From Trichobilharzia szidati (Eukaryota; Platyhelminthes; Trematoda; Strigeidida; Schistosomatidae): a DNA stretch of 64,000 nucleotides. Every line of letters begins with the position of its first letter. The stretch's first letter is position 1. A program made the translations under genes and the position numbers. Under the pieces are notes generated by a model, which was not told where the DNA came from, did not search any database, and saw only the letters and a list, made by a program, of their open reading frames with translations. The stretch is taken from contig OX235274.1 in NCBI GenBank assembly GCA_944472155.2, positions 32,114,052-32,178,051 of the forward strand. The letters run 5' to 3'. Of this stretch, positions 22,085 through 33,309 are shown piece after piece.

Positions 22085-23330
22085 TGAACAATAATAATAA
22101 TAATCTACTTTATTCCGAAAACAGTGCTTATAATACAGAATGGAAATCTCAGCATTTGTCACAATATTCCATCTGATTTACTCCTCAAAATATAAATAAA
22201 ATTAAAAATTAAAACAAAATTTACAGGAGGAATTTGTCCACATTTACGACATAAAGTCAAAAATATTCGAAGCACGAATTGAGATTGTTAAATATAATAA
22301 TAATAGTAATGATAATAATAATAATAACAGTGAGTTTGTTTCAAACAGTATTGTCGATTCAGTTTGGAAACTTTAGCATTTTATAGAATATTGGATCTAA
22401 TGTTCTGTTGATATAGTATGGTGAGGGGAAATACAAAATTAACAGTTATAATACAGCTTAAATTATGTCCAAACTTATGAAAAAGAATTGAGAGGATTGT
22501 AAATATAAGAAACACAATAACAATCAAGTTTGATGCTTTAAGGGTGAAGGAAATGGTTTATTTACTAATGCTAAGAGGGTTAGTTAGTTCATACCTGACA
22601 CTATTTTCATCATATAAAGTACGTGCCAAATATGGTATAGTGGAATTTTTATACTTAGACGTACGTGCATAAATTCTTCTGAAAAGACTTCTTGTTTTAC
22701 CTGAGGAGACACAAGGTTGGAGCTGCGGGTGCTGCGGTGGATGCTCACAGTCTGACAAAATTCCTTTAGCAAATTTGTTGCATGACATCAAGTGCCTATC
22801 AGTGACAATGTCAACGATATGGCCCAATGGGATACCACTCGTCCTACTGACAGTCAGTCTTCAGAGTTCTACGAAGTATGACATAGTCTTTTTTAAGCAA
22901 TCCAGGAAAGAATAAGCAAGGGTGAACAGTAAAGAAGAATAGGTAAAATACACGAGTTAACAAACTGTAAGAGGAGTGGTTGAGTTATGCCTGAGTGCCT
23001 CAACTTCTTAATGTAAAAAGTCAAACGAAATATTCTTTTAGAAATCGCTAAGACATGAGAGGACCACCATAGGTTGGAAGAGAGAATTAATCCAAGATAC
23101 TTAACTTCAGACTTGGTTTCTATATCCTCACTGTCATCAATTTTGCAACGGTCATAGGAACCAACGGCTTCATTTAACTTTCGTTTACATCGGAAACTGA
23201 AATTAACAGTCTGACATTTGGAAGCATTAAGTTTAAGCCCATTAGACGAAGACCATTTGCTAATTCCTGATAGAAAGCTGTTCATCTTGGTGCAGTGAAC
23301 TCTCCATGATTGATATAATTGCATCTCCTG
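22085..23330 (-). pseudogene. CR1-like LINE, 3' half of RT plus 3' UTR
   Basis: The minus strand from 23324 reads FLSGISKWSSSNGLKLN, then KCQTVNFSFRCK, KYLGLILSSNLWW, FVNSCILPILLYCSP, then after a frameshift near 22893 KFAKGILSDCEHP and NSTIPYLARTLYDENSVR. The 3' UTR follows and ends in AGTAGATTATTATTATT (plus strand 22090-22106). This is the region after RT motif C; the catalytic part is missing. It is one of the two best preserved CR1 tails here. Confidence 0.9.
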
Positions 23331-23764
23331 ACAACTTTTGTCGTGATTGGTTGTTAATTTGCATCAGTAATGACAGCTTTAAAAGACACTGTTGAAATAT
23401 ACTTTATATAAGTATATATAATGTTAACGTATACATTATTTTAAATACAGAATATACATTATTCAAAATTAGGTTTGTAAAGCGGTACTGACAAACTCAA
23501 AAGTACTCTTAGTTCACTAACCACCTACACTTAAATCAGAAGGATTTTTGATCAGTGTGTGACACTTCACTTTTTGTAGTTCGAGTGAAAAAGGTCGTAG
23601 TGAAGTTGTCGAAATATAAGTATAAATCCCTAACAATTAGAAAGACCACACTCAATGTTTAAAGATTCTAAGAGTCCTGAAATATTGCAGAAGTTCCTGC
23701 TTTACCATCTATTTGCTTCCAGAAATAAACTTCATCCATTCGACTGTTTATTTCGCTATTTGAT
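23331..23764. other. No gene seen
   Basis: AT-rich sequence; no motif recognised. Confidence 0.4.
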
Positions 23765-23832
23765 TACTTTCTTCAGTATTATAATAAAGACTTTTGTATT
23801 TCCCAATGAATGAAAAACAAAACGATATTGTT

Positions 23833-23878
23833 TTACTGACGTTTCTCTATTTAATGCTGATAGCTTTATCAAAGTATT
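23833..23878 (-). ncRNA. Decayed hammerhead, 3' terminal repeat of PLE-E
   Basis: Minus strand: stem I TACT/AGTA, core TTGATAA (C3 to U and G8 to A), stem II CTAT/ATAG, GAAA at 23842-23845, cleavage triplet GTC. It lies in sense to the PLE ORF at its 3' end. Architecture matches PLE-B, -C and -D but the core is broken. Confidence 0.5.
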
Positions 23879-24164
23879 ATTAAACCGGAATTTACAAAAT
23901 CTCAGCATATATATAACAGAGAGTTAAGGGGTGAGAAAATAGACTTATTGAAAGTTGAAATAACAATGAAGATCACTAAACGAAATATCAAAGGTAATAG
24001 TGCATCTGTTATGGTATCAAAACAAAGTTTACTAACTTGATCATCATTCGTTAGTCTGGGGTCATTTTTCGTTGTCAAGTTGGTCATTTGGTAAAGATAA
24101 CAAAACCATCGTGTGCAGATTGTTGGATTTGATCAGTGTGTAAAATTATAAAAGCAGTGTGTGT

Positions 24165-24785
24165 TTACATAGTGAACTTGCTTATCACATTTGTGTTGGT
24201 TTTGTCACTTGATGGGGGAGGGAGGTGTTGTAACCAGGTCAGATTCTGTTTTAGTCCATCATTCCTATTCAGGCAATTTGGATTCCACTTGATATGAAGT
24301 GCTTCTGATGATGTTAGACGTTCTTTATGATTTCTGAAGTTTTTCTGGATTATTTCAATATTGTCAAAATCAATTTTGTGACCTGATTCTACAGCATGTA
24401 AACCTATGCCTGATGATTTTTCAAGTTTTTCCAGTTCAGTTGGATCTCTTGGTGGTCGAACAGATCCTCTACGGTGTTCATTACTTCTGATTTTGATTTC
24501 TCGAGATGTTTCTCCTATGCATTTTATTTTATAGACATAATTAGATAGAGAATCTTCAGGGATCTGGTCTTTAATATGGACAAGGTTGTTTCGTAGTGTG
24601 TCTGATGTTTTAAAGAAAACTCTAATGTCGAGCTGATTGAGTACTCTTCTGATATCATCTGACTTTGATAAAGCTATCAGCATTAAATAGCGAAACGTAA
24701 GTAAAAACAATATCGTATTATTTTTCATTGATTGGGAAATACAAAGAACCTTTATTATAATGAATTTCATATACCCAATGCCCAA
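24165..24785 (-). pseudogene. PLE-E ORF remnant with GIY-YIG endonuclease
   Basis: 206 codons. The first part (about residues 1-50) is terminal-repeat sequence; then IRRVLNQLDIRVFFKTSDTL and NYVYKIKC followed by GETSREIKIRSNEH, and GIGLHAVESGHKIDFDNIEI. The segment between the KIKC cysteine and GETSR, where PLE endonucleases have a second cysteine and the YIG motif, is missing (about 8 residues), so the nuclease cannot be functional. SSEALHIKWNPNCLNR near the end fits the family's conserved E...NPxLN block. Confidence 0.85.
24663..24704 (+). ncRNA. Decayed hammerhead, 5' terminal repeat of PLE-E
   Basis: Plus strand, antisense to the PLE ORF: core TTGATAA 24665-24671, stem II GCTAT/ATAGC perfect, GAAA 24692-24695, cleavage triplet GTA. 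Mirror copy of the one at 23.85 kb. Confidence 0.5.
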
Positions 24786-24809
24786 ATTTTTTCAAACTGT
24801 TAAAAGTGA

Positions 24810-24885
24810 ACTTGGTTTCGGTCGGCTTTCGACATAGAACTTTGCACCGATATGCAGCAGTTCATATAATATATATATAAATTAT
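24810..24885 (-). mobile_element. RTE-2 LINE 3' terminus
   Basis: Short minus-strand piece: TCGACATAGAACTTTGCACC and a CGGTCGG-type tail match the 3' end of RTE-2 at 27.9 kb. The 375 bp up to 25260 show nothing recognisable. Confidence 0.65.
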
Positions 24886-25261
24886 CCTGTATTATTCTAG
24901 AAAGTCTGTCCAGAACATAATTAGTCACAATTTTCAGCTTTTTTAATCGCAAGTTATTTACTTCTTGTACAAGATCTTCAAGTAGTTCAATGATTCACAA
25001 TGCATCACTTGAGGCAGTATAACTCCATCCAAAGTATACTGCATAATTCTGTGAAGTTTTTCTTCCAAATCCTTGAAAATACTTGTAGCAGTAGGTTGAA
25101 ACCTTTTTGAAAATGTGTGTGTGAAAATAGGTCACGATTCACATGAAATGCATATTGGACGATAGTCAAAAAAATTTGGTAGCCCAATGATTACAACAAG
25201 CCTTCAGAAATAATAAAAGGAACTATTAAGAATCTTTGAGAAGTCATGCATCACTCAGAGC

Positions 25262-26400
25262 ATTCAATATTATTATTATTGTTTCCTTTAATTCCTACAG
25301 GAACATAGGGCTTCAGCCATGCGTCTCCATTGCGTTCGGTTCTCTGTTAGAGTCTTCACCTGGCTCCAAGTTTGCCCACACGTTTCCATCTCCTCTTCAC
25401 ATGACCTCCTCCAAGTCACCCACCCTCGCACTGACGACCAACTCGTCGCTTCCCTTTCGGGTTTCACTCGAGTAATGGCTTGTCTAGTGATGTCACTTGA
25501 TGGTTTCCTCAGAGTATGGTGGCCAATCCATCTCCATTCCTTCCTGCTTATTTGTTTCATAATCGGTTCCTGGTTGGTTCGCTCAATGCCAGAGATCTCT
25601 GTTGCTGATCTTTTCTGGCCAGCCATCTGATCTTGAGTAGAATTGAGTGAAGACAACTGTTAATGAAGGTCTGTAGTTTGTTCGAAGTGCTCTTTATGGA
25701 CGCACCAAGTCTCTGATCCGTATAGTAAGTGACACTGACTTCACATTGGAGTTCAAAATCCGGATTTCATTTTCATTTTCATGCTGAGTGCTGTTGACCT
25801 CCACACAGACTTGAGAGTAGTGAAAGCTTGTCTTGCTTTTTCGATTCTTGCTTTGATATCCTCGTCAGTTCCGCCTATGGTTGAAACGATGCTTCCCATG
25901 TAGGTAAAGGAGGTTGTTTCTTTCAGGCTCCTTCCATTTATGCTGATCGTTGTCTGTTGTTGTTGTTCTTGTTCAGGAATCTTCATCACCTCTGTTTTCT
26001 CTATGTTCACCTGAAATCTCTCCTATCTTTGATGCTTCTTCTGCCAACTTGTTGCTTTTCGCTTGCATATCTTCCAGTTTGTGGGAAATCAGACAAACAT
26101 CATGGGCGAAATCCAGATCCTCCAAGATTTTTGTGTGAGTCCATTTTGTGCCTGTTTCCTCATTGCTCGCTGTTTGTCGCATTATCCAATCTACTGCAAT
26201 CAGGAAAATTATTGGTTATAGTAGGCAGCCTTGTCTTACTCCTGTCCTCACTTCGAAGGATTCCGTAAGTTTCCCGTTGTGGATTACTTGGAATGCAGCA
26301 TTTTCGTACAGCTGTTGGATGAAACGTATAATTGTCGGTGGCACACCGTAGTATTCAATAACTGTCTTTCTAAATCCATTTCGTTCAATTTCTGTAGAAT
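25262..26400 (-). pseudogene. RTE LINE, 5'-truncated, RT domain to 3' end
   Basis: The minus strand reads GVPPTIIRFIQQLYENAAF, IHNGKLTESFEVRTGVRQG (motif B intact), then DLDFAHDVCLISHKLEDMQ (motif C with the first catalytic Asp changed to His), VNIEKTEVMKIPEQ and the terminal WRRSCEEEMETCGQTWSQV. The 3' end is an ATT-rich tail at 25262-25280. The Asp to His change and frameshifts make it inactive. Confidence 0.9.
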
Positions 26401-26559
26401 TTAGTATGACTCTGAGGTGGTCACAACGCCACGAGAAAATTCAGCTGTTTGTCTGAACTTTTCTGCATATTCTAATGTTAAAAATTGTATTCTGTTAAGC
26501 GTTCATGTGCATAAATAATCTCCTACTAAACCTTTTTAAAAGAATCCCCATTTAGACAT

Positions 26560-27185
26560 TTAGAAAAACAGAAAGATTGAGCGAAGAAATATTTACTTTT
26601 CAATTAGATCCTAATCTCACTCTGGCTCTACTCTAATATACACGTATAGCATTTTTATTACAATATACAACACTTTACCAATCAAGTGGCACTGGTATGT
26701 TTGTTAACAATAATTAAACAGTGTCAAAATGTCAATGGGTTGATAATTAACGAAGAAAATCAATAGACATTTAAAAGGTAGAAATGATTTGTACAACCAC
26801 TTTCCTTACCGTGGCCATCGTTACAAGAATGCATAAATAGGATTGCGTTGCCCCCCTCCCCCTAAACCTTTAAAAACTGTAAAAATTATAATTGTCCAAA
26901 TTATTTTTTCTGACCACTTCATCTTTTATTACGTGTTATCCTTGTAAAATTAATTTATTCTATCCATTTCTACCTTTTAAATGTGTATTGATTTTCTTCG
27001 TTTATTATCAACCCATTGACATTTGGACACTGTTTAATTATTGTTAACAAACATACCAGTGCCACTTGATTGGTAAACTGTTGTGTATTGTAATGAAAAT
27101 GCTATACGTGTATGTTAGAGTAGAGCCAGAGATGAGGATCTAATTGAAAAGTAAATATTTCTTCGCTCAATCTTTCTTTTTAAAA
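26560..27185. mobile_element. Foldback element with about 210-bp inverted arms
   Basis: The left arm (about 26569-26790, from AGAAAGATTGAGCGAAG) is repeated in reverse complement at about 26968-27178 with few mismatches. The 180-bp centre contains GCCCCCCTCCCCC. There is no coding capacity. It could be a MITE or foldback transposon, or an inverted terminal-repeat pair of a PLE. A related sequence without the full second arm is at 35635-35900. Confidence 0.75.
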
Positions 27186-27319
27186 GAATCAGTAACGTGT
27201 TATTTCTCTTTAGGAATTGAATCTTTTAATTTTAACAGACGCGTATGTTATCAGTACTATAATGTTATATTGGATTTTGAACAGTCCATGCAATAACTGT
27301 GACTCTATAATCCTTTCAC

Positions 27320-27960
27320 TTAATATCTGTTGATGAGGCGGGGCCCAAACGAGTGAAATGGCTGTCCCATGTTTAGATCACTTTGATCTGATTGGCCGGC
27401 AAGCACTTCTGGTTGATGTGGTGCTAGGTAAGGCGGGGAAATCAGTCGACGAAACTGTGAAATTACATCGACTGAGATGGTTAGGACATATGTTACGCAT
27501 ACATGCCTAGTCATCGCCTTCCTCGACAATAGGCAATGTTCGGTGATATAGAGTCAGGTTGGAAAAGAGCTAGCGGCAGTCAAACTAAAACATGGCACCA
27601 GTCAATGAAATCTACAACAGTTAGTCTAAGCCACATAGGAAGATGTAGACTTCCTGGTTGGGGTCCTCGGGATGGTAAAAACCAATGGCTGGAAACAATT
27701 GGTGACATGGCTCAAAATCGTTCTCAACTACAGCACAGATGCATCCACTCCTTGTGACTCATCATTTCCAATGAAAATATATTGTTCTTCGTTATTACTG
27801 TACCTTTGTCTCACACCTCTGTTTACTGACTATATTATGCATTTCTTCTACTTTCTTCTCTTGCTTTATGTGCTACATGGAGTGTGGCGACTTGAACTTC
27901 CACGCATATGTGCAAAGTTCTATGTCGAAAACCGACCGACCGACCTACCTACCTGATGTG
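27320..27960 (+). pseudogene. RTE-2 LINE, C-terminal end and 3' tail
   Basis: From about 27455 the plus strand reads KLHRLRWLGHMLR in one frame, then FGDIESGWKRASGSQTKTWH, GRCRLPGWGPRDGKNQWLET and DMAQNRSQLQHRCIHSL in the next. Then follow a 3' UTR and a (GACC)n-like tail, GACCGACCGACCTACCTACC. The RLRWLGHxLR / PGWGPRD / WLET pattern marks a second RTE-like LINE lineage. A frameshift near 27535 breaks it. Confidence 0.8.
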
Positions 27961-28194
27961 GTTGGTATTCAATTACTCATAATAATCGACCAGTAGTTTA
28001 ATAGTCTTATACACTTATGCTTGCTTTCTTGACCGGTAGCAACCTCACCTCATAAAATAACACCGGTGAAACTTCGAAACCATGAAGCTTTATATTGTAC
28101 TTGGAAATCAAGGAATGAAAAAAAATCAAAGCTTTGGCGTTTGGGATATTTTATTCGCTGAAATCAAAGTTATTATGATCTTGTCATAATATTC

Positions 28195-28850
28195 AAGTGT
28201 TGGTTTGCATGGATTTGGTTGGTTACAGGTCTGATCACGAACTAACTTTGTGGTGAGAGCTGGCTGCTAGCCAAACTTGGTAGACAGTAATTGACGTCAA
28301 TGTTTATGTCCTCAATATTGGTGGTGAGAAAATGAGAACAAAGGCTTTGCGTAGGCGGATACAGTTAGCATATGGATGATCTGGCACAGCCACAAAGAGA
28401 TGCAAGGTTAACTTTCTGTGAGAAACAAACAATCAAAAGACTGTATTTTCTACTAACAATAATCTACAATAATGTACATTAAAATCTATAAATATGTGTT
28501 GATTTTCCTTAATAAACGATCTGTTGCCTGACCCTTGCCTTCTGTCGTTACAACTTCAATTAGGAAACCATTAGAAAATCAGGTAGTACCGGACAGCCGC
28601 TTCGTCCTAGTTTAGGGATCTTCATCACAGCGCACCCACTGGGAATCAAACTCAGGACCTTCTGCTTAAAAGGCGTAATCATAGACCGTTCAGCCACTTG
28701 AACCCAATCCAGTGATTCATGAATTCCAACTTCTGAGGATTCCCGATATATAGTGTGAGTGTAAGACCTTCAGGCAGTTTCATCGACATGTCCTCTTACC
28801 TGACTTGGTGGGTCCCTCTAGTCACGACTTTTTCCACCAAAACTCCAGTT
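28195..28850 (-). mobile_element. SINE-C unit split by a solo LTR
   Basis: Minus-strand SINE-C: tail at 28195-28248, continued from 28553 through the hammerhead (on minus GATGAAGATCCC...GGACGAAG) and a weak B box, to the 5' region near 28850. The LTR at 28249-28552 interrupts it, with ACTT on both sides. Confidence 0.85.
28249..28552 (+). mobile_element. Solo LTR, 304 bp, with 4-bp target duplication ACTT
   Basis: TGTGGTGAGAG to GTCGTTACA; ACTT at 28245-28248 and 28553-28556. An AATAAA precedes the 3' end. Together with the ACTG-flanked copy at 2692 it fixes the ends of the LTR and the 4-bp duplication length. Confidence 0.88.
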
Positions 28851-28984
28851 GAAACCTACATAACTAACATGTTCCCAACTGCTCATGAAAAACGTGTGTT
28901 TTCTAGTTACTGGAATTATGTCTAAAATCAATTCAAATATTCAGTATTTCGTCTTTTTTTAGGGACTGTATTCTTTCATCTAGT

Positions 28985-29665
28985 AAAAACATCGTTGGTT
29001 ACAGGATTTCATCATGAGCTGACATTGGTTAGAGAACCATTGGAAAACCAACTGGGAGTACTGGACAGCTGTTTCGTAAGCATAGTTTGCGACTCTTCAA
29101 CAGTACGCACGCACCTCCAGCGTACGGACTTAGGACCTTCTGGCTACAAGGAGAGCTCGTAGACCATTAAGTCACTGGGACCCGATCAAATGGGCAGTCC
29201 ACGAATTCTGACTTCTGCCAATTCACGATATAGTGCAACCGCTAGCCAATGTCTTCAAACGAGTATTTGCCCTCACACCCGTCCTGCTGCACCCTACTGG
29301 TCACAACTTCCCACTAGAACTCCAGGTAACTTACCTACCTGAATAGGGCCAGTTGCCAGTGAGCATCTCAATGGTATTCAAGTATTGGTTTGTAGGGATT
29401 TGATTGATTGGTCACAGGATTTCATCATGAGATGACATTGGTTAGAGAACCATTAGAAAACCAACTGGGAGTAGTGGACAGCTGTTTCGTAAGCCTAGTT
29501 TGGGACTCTTCATCAGTAAGCACCCACCTCCAGGGGTCGAACCCAGGACCTTCTGGTTACAAAGCGAGCTCCCAGGTTTTCCAATGGTTCTCTAACCAAT
29601 GTCAGCTCATGATGAAATCCTGTAACCAATCAACCAAATCCCTACAAACCAATACTTGAATAGCA
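28985..29665 (-). mobile_element. SINE-C tandem units ending in a hairpin
   Basis: One full minus-strand unit (28985-29375) is followed in the same orientation by part of a second (29380-29571). This then turns into its own reverse complement (29572-29665, CCCAGGTTTTCCAATGG back to CCAATACTTGAA). Hammerhead cores on the minus strand read TTGAAGA and ATGAAGA with GAAACAGCTGTC intact; C3 is lost in both. Confidence 0.82.
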
Positions 29666-29724
29666 TCGTTGTTTTATCTTATCTTCCAAATAACACTGGC
29701 CATAATCTGAATTTCAATGTAAAT

Positions 29725-29830
29725 TTTGTCATGAATCATTGAACCATTGAAAGCAGGGAGAGAGCTAGACAACTGTCTCGTCCTCGTTTTAGTAGACTCT
29801 TTGGCAGCGTGCACACATACAAGCACATTC
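29725..29830 (-). mobile_element. SINE-C fragment, decayed
   Basis: Retains GAGACAGTTGTCTAGCTC-like hammerhead 3' half on the minus strand and the flanking tail; truncated before the B box. Confidence 0.55.
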
Positions 29831-30379
29831 ACCTTATCTGAACATGAATCAATTTCCTACAGCTAAACACTTGTAAATTTTTTTTTGAAATTGTTTTATT
29901 TTATCTTAGAGATTAGAGATATGCAACACACTGGTTGCATGAATAAAATACCACAGACAGCAAAATCACTGTACTAAAGATTAGATGAGTCATCTGATAA
30001 TAGACACAGACTATGCGTCTGTGTACAAACTGTCGGTAAAAAAACAAACACAAACGAACAAAGAACAAATTCGTTTGTTTATCTAATTATCAAAATATAA
30101 ACATCCTGACAAATTGTGTTCATTCCTCTAACCTTGACCTTCAACAAAATGTAGACAATCAACAATTTCATCGTCTCAAGTCGGTAAAGAAGACTACTTG
30201 ACAGTATTTGAATTCATCTGCACAGCGAAATAAAGGCTTTCAAAGGTTAATATTTTATATCAATTAGAAAATATTCCTCAAACGACGGGTTTAGTTTATT
30301 TTTGTTCAGTCGAGGTAATAATTTGGATGGATAAAGATCCTGAAAGCTTACTTTTGAATTATCTCTTTTAAGGGTTCAT
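29831..30379. other. No gene seen
   Basis: AT-rich, no recognised repeat, no ORF of note. Confidence 0.4.
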
Positions 30380-31665
30380 TTTAACCTAGGAAGCATCGTC
30401 CGAGCTACAGGCGGCGGCATGGATGAATGAGGATATCAAAACCTTCAGGTATCGGGAAAACAAGATGGCGCGGCCATTATTCTGAAATCAGTGTGGAAAT
30501 CTACTGCTGTCAGCATAAATAATAATAATTTGCTTTATTCCAGAAACAGTATTAGTGGTACAGTGTGGAATTTTCAGCACATATCTACAATATTTGCATC
30601 TAATTTTATCAAACATTTAAAAGGAGAATTTCAAAAAAATAAATATAAAAACAACAATAACAAGAAAACCAAAAAACAGAAATAATTTAAAAATGCGAAA
30701 AATACCAAGAAGTAGAAAGAAGAATAAACAACATAAAGTAATATCTCAATATTGGGTAGTGGAAGCTATGATATGATTATGCATGGTGAACAGTAAAGCT
30801 ACAGTCATACGAGAAGTTATGAAATGATATTTAAGAATGTTTATCGCCAAGAAGATCAGTTAATTTGGTTGAAATAAACACTAAACAATCATAAAATAAC
30901 ATTTCAGGGTTGTTGTTTTGTTTTTTATTGTCAGGTTTAATGTGGAGTTTGTAGTGGTAGTGTGAGTAATCCTGCATGATACAAATTTTAAGATGATGGT
31001 AATGGCGTTCACAACCAATGATTGTCAGTTAACATTGCCGAAAAACAATAAAAATTAAAAAAATACAACCACAAAAACTGATAATTACATGATGGTTAAT
31101 GACAGGACAATTTTGTACTCTTCATACTGCTAATCTAGTCGAAACTAGTAGATACAAAAAAGAAGGAATAGAATAAAGTACAAAACAGTAAGCCAATGTC
31201 AATAATTTAGGTTGCTAAGTATGCTTAAGAAGGAGTTCAATATAGAATAAAAAATAAGAGAGAAATAAAAAAGCCTACAATTATGTTACTAACAACAAAG
31301 CAAGTCATAGGTTTCGTGCTTAACATTGTCTTTGTCACTTAGGACACGGGCCAAGATTAGGATCTTCGACACTAATATCAAGTCACTGCTTCTATATGGT
31401 TCCAAGAATTGAAGCGCGTGTCACGAAAAGGGTTCCCAGATCGTTGAGTGACAACACACGCCAGCTCTAGTCTGGAATCCGAATAAGAAACGATGAGTTG
31501 GGTGTAGGTGTAAGGGTGACGTTGAGGAGATCGTTCGAAGAGGAGATGAGAGATTATGCGGAGTCGTGGAGTCGTCTGAATCGGAGTGTTGAGAACAGTT
31601 TGAAATGGAGATGTGTTGCTGAAACGCTAAGTTTCACTCAGAACCCAAGGGAATAATAACAATCA
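30380..31665 (+). mobile_element. RTE LINE 3' third split by a CR1 insertion
   Basis: RTE sequence at 30380-30515 (GGAAGCATCGTCCGAGCTAC... to GTCAGCATAAAT) resumes at about 31351 (ATTAGGATCTTCGACACTAA) and runs through a decayed WRWIG block to the 3' end CACTCAGAACCCAAGGGAAT at 31665. The interruption is a 5'-truncated CR1 in opposite orientation. Confidence 0.82.
30516..31350 (-). mobile_element. CR1-like LINE, short 5'-truncated insertion inside RTE
   Basis: It begins with the CR1 3' terminus (plus strand AATAATAATTTGCTTTATTC, that is GAATAAAGC..ATTATTATT in sense) and ends after a few C-terminal codons (LARVLSDKD-like on minus). It is mostly 3' UTR, which is longer here than in the copies at 22 and 52 kb. 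Confidence 0.78.
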
Positions 31666-31764
31666 CATTTGAAACGTGAGCATTAAACACCCATAGTAAA
31701 TTGCCCGTGTTTGCGGTGGCTAACACTAAAATCTTATTTAATCATCGTAAGCTCGATTTACTTG

Positions 31765-31868
31765 CAGTTCTCAGTGATTGGTGTTCCTGTGTTGAGACTC
31801 GAAACCAATAGGCGTCGCTTTAAGTGCCAAAGCGTTATCTACTAGGTTTCTTGGGCACTGGAACCAAC
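31765..31868 (-). mobile_element. SM-alpha tRNA-like head fragment
   Basis: Minus-strand head with a B-box relic (GGTTTCGAGTCTCAAC) and A-box region (CCTAGTAGATAACGCTTTGG). No ribozyme. Confidence 0.6.
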
Positions 31869-32317
31869 TCCTGTGCAACAAATACGATTTGAAACGATTT
31901 ATTCACACTTGTGATTTCCCTAAAGCTATATACTACTGATTGATTTATGTGAGTAGTTGAATACCACTCACGTTGAACACCAGTGACTGCCATTGTGATT
32001 TCCCTTTGAATTATATTTACAGTGAACAAATGGACCTCACTTCAAAATATGGGTTCCTTCGAGACATATAATATGATAAATGTTTTAACTGTGTCCTATA
32101 TGACTTCATATATTTAAGGGCAAAATTAAACTTTAAGCACCACTAACTACCAATCAGTGGGTGACCTCGAACGCACCAATCACGTGAAGGAGGCATTTTT
32201 GTGTATGGAATACATGTATTAATGGAAAAAATGCCTAAAAACTGTGGAAAAGTGTTACAGAGGATACCTTCTTCTTACATGTGATAAAAATAGCTCTCAG
32301 TTTTAGGTTGGAGTACC
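31869..32317. other. Mostly unassigned; short inverted piece of repeat E
   Basis: About 32110-32215 is a reverse-complement fragment of repeat E (TTTAAGCACCACTAACTA). Nothing else recognised. Confidence 0.4.
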
Positions 32318-32512
32318 AACAGAGTATAATTCCATTATGGGTAAAATTTACTGTGATAAAGTCTCATGGTGTTATACAGTAAGTAATATTTACTGATCAA
32401 TAAATTGTACTCGAAATTTCATCGGTAAATATTACTATATAACACTGTGAGATTTTATCAAAATAAATTTTACCCACAATGGAATTATACTCTACCACAC
32501 TGCATAAGTCCT
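32318..32512. mobile_element. PLE-B terminal repeats in inverted array
   Basis: AGTATAATTCCATTATGGGT at 32318-32337 returns as its near reverse complement at 32475-32500, with the TTACTGAT / ATCGGTAA region in the middle. The arms are about 85 bp. Both arms are the non-coding PLE-B terminus; no ORF is present. Confidence 0.75.
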
Positions 32513-32564
32513 ATTCCTATATCAATAGAGTAATTTAACCACATTCTATGCATGTAATTATTTA

Positions 32565-32905
32565 GGTCTTCAAACCCTAATCTTTGCTGAAACTAACCCC
32601 AACGTGAAAATATCCGTAAAAGTAACAGTAATCTAACTCGAACCAACCCTGATGTCTCCTTCATTAGGTTAACCTAATCCTAACTTGTTCTTGGCTTAAA
32701 GAGTAACTTAATCTTTCCCAAACGTAAGCTGAAACTTGCCAGATATCCCATTTAATAGCATAACACTTCAATGAGCATATTTTATTGATGATGACAACAT
32801 TATTTGCCAGGTTTCACTGACTTGCTCAGTGAGCGTTTCAAGGTCATTGGTGCGGTCGCACTCCATTAGTAGTTAGTGGTGCTTAAAGTTTAACTTAGCC
32901 TATTT
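32565..32905 (+). repeat. Interspersed repeat E, copy 2
   Basis: Matches 14845-15175 from CTAATCTTTGCTGAAAC to TTAGTGGTGCTTAAAGTTTA, including the GGTTAACCTAATCCTAAC part, with roughly ten percent differences by eye. Confidence 0.78.
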
Positions 32906-33309
32906 AAGTAATATGATCGAAAATAGTGAGTGCCTAATGGTATGCACATTTATTTTTAACTTGAATAAAACTCACTTTGCACTGGGAATACTAAAATCTA
33001 TCTGGATTTGTTAACACACTAAAACGGGGAATTCATTAATGCATAAATCCATTAATAATACATATGACCCACTGAATATAATGATTATTGTCACTCAGTG
33101 GAATCAAGTTCAAAAGTTTGAAAATGTGACAACTTTACAAGTCATTATTGGAAGTGATTATCGACGTAGCAGAGAAATCCAGTTGCCCTTAGCTTACAAC
33201 AGCTGTTCGATTGGTGTCAATACATAAATAAGGGAAAATATAATTTCTCTTTATACAAAATTGAGATTACGGTCAAATGTCTTAATATTAGACTAACTAA
33301 CTATTTACA
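32906..33309. other. No supported gene
   Basis: A 62-codon plus frame (33039-33227) was considered as a possible exon because of an upstream CACTCAG, but no donor or motif supports it. Confidence 0.4.

Larger units (their letters stand above)
23765..24790 (-). mobile_element. PLE-E relic with inverted terminal repeats
   Basis: A minus-strand ORF occupies the middle. The same about 100-bp terminal repeat is present at both ends in opposite orientation (23780-23880 and 24660-24770). A large internal deletion joins the 5' terminal repeat directly to the end of the RT, so catalytic motifs are missing. Inverted terminal repeats of this kind are known for Penelope-like elements. Confidence 0.82.

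Noticed and set aside
33039..33227. 62-codon frame after a CACTCAG as a possible host exon
   Set aside because: No donor site, no motif and no family resemblance; the frame ends in a stop among AT-rich sequence.
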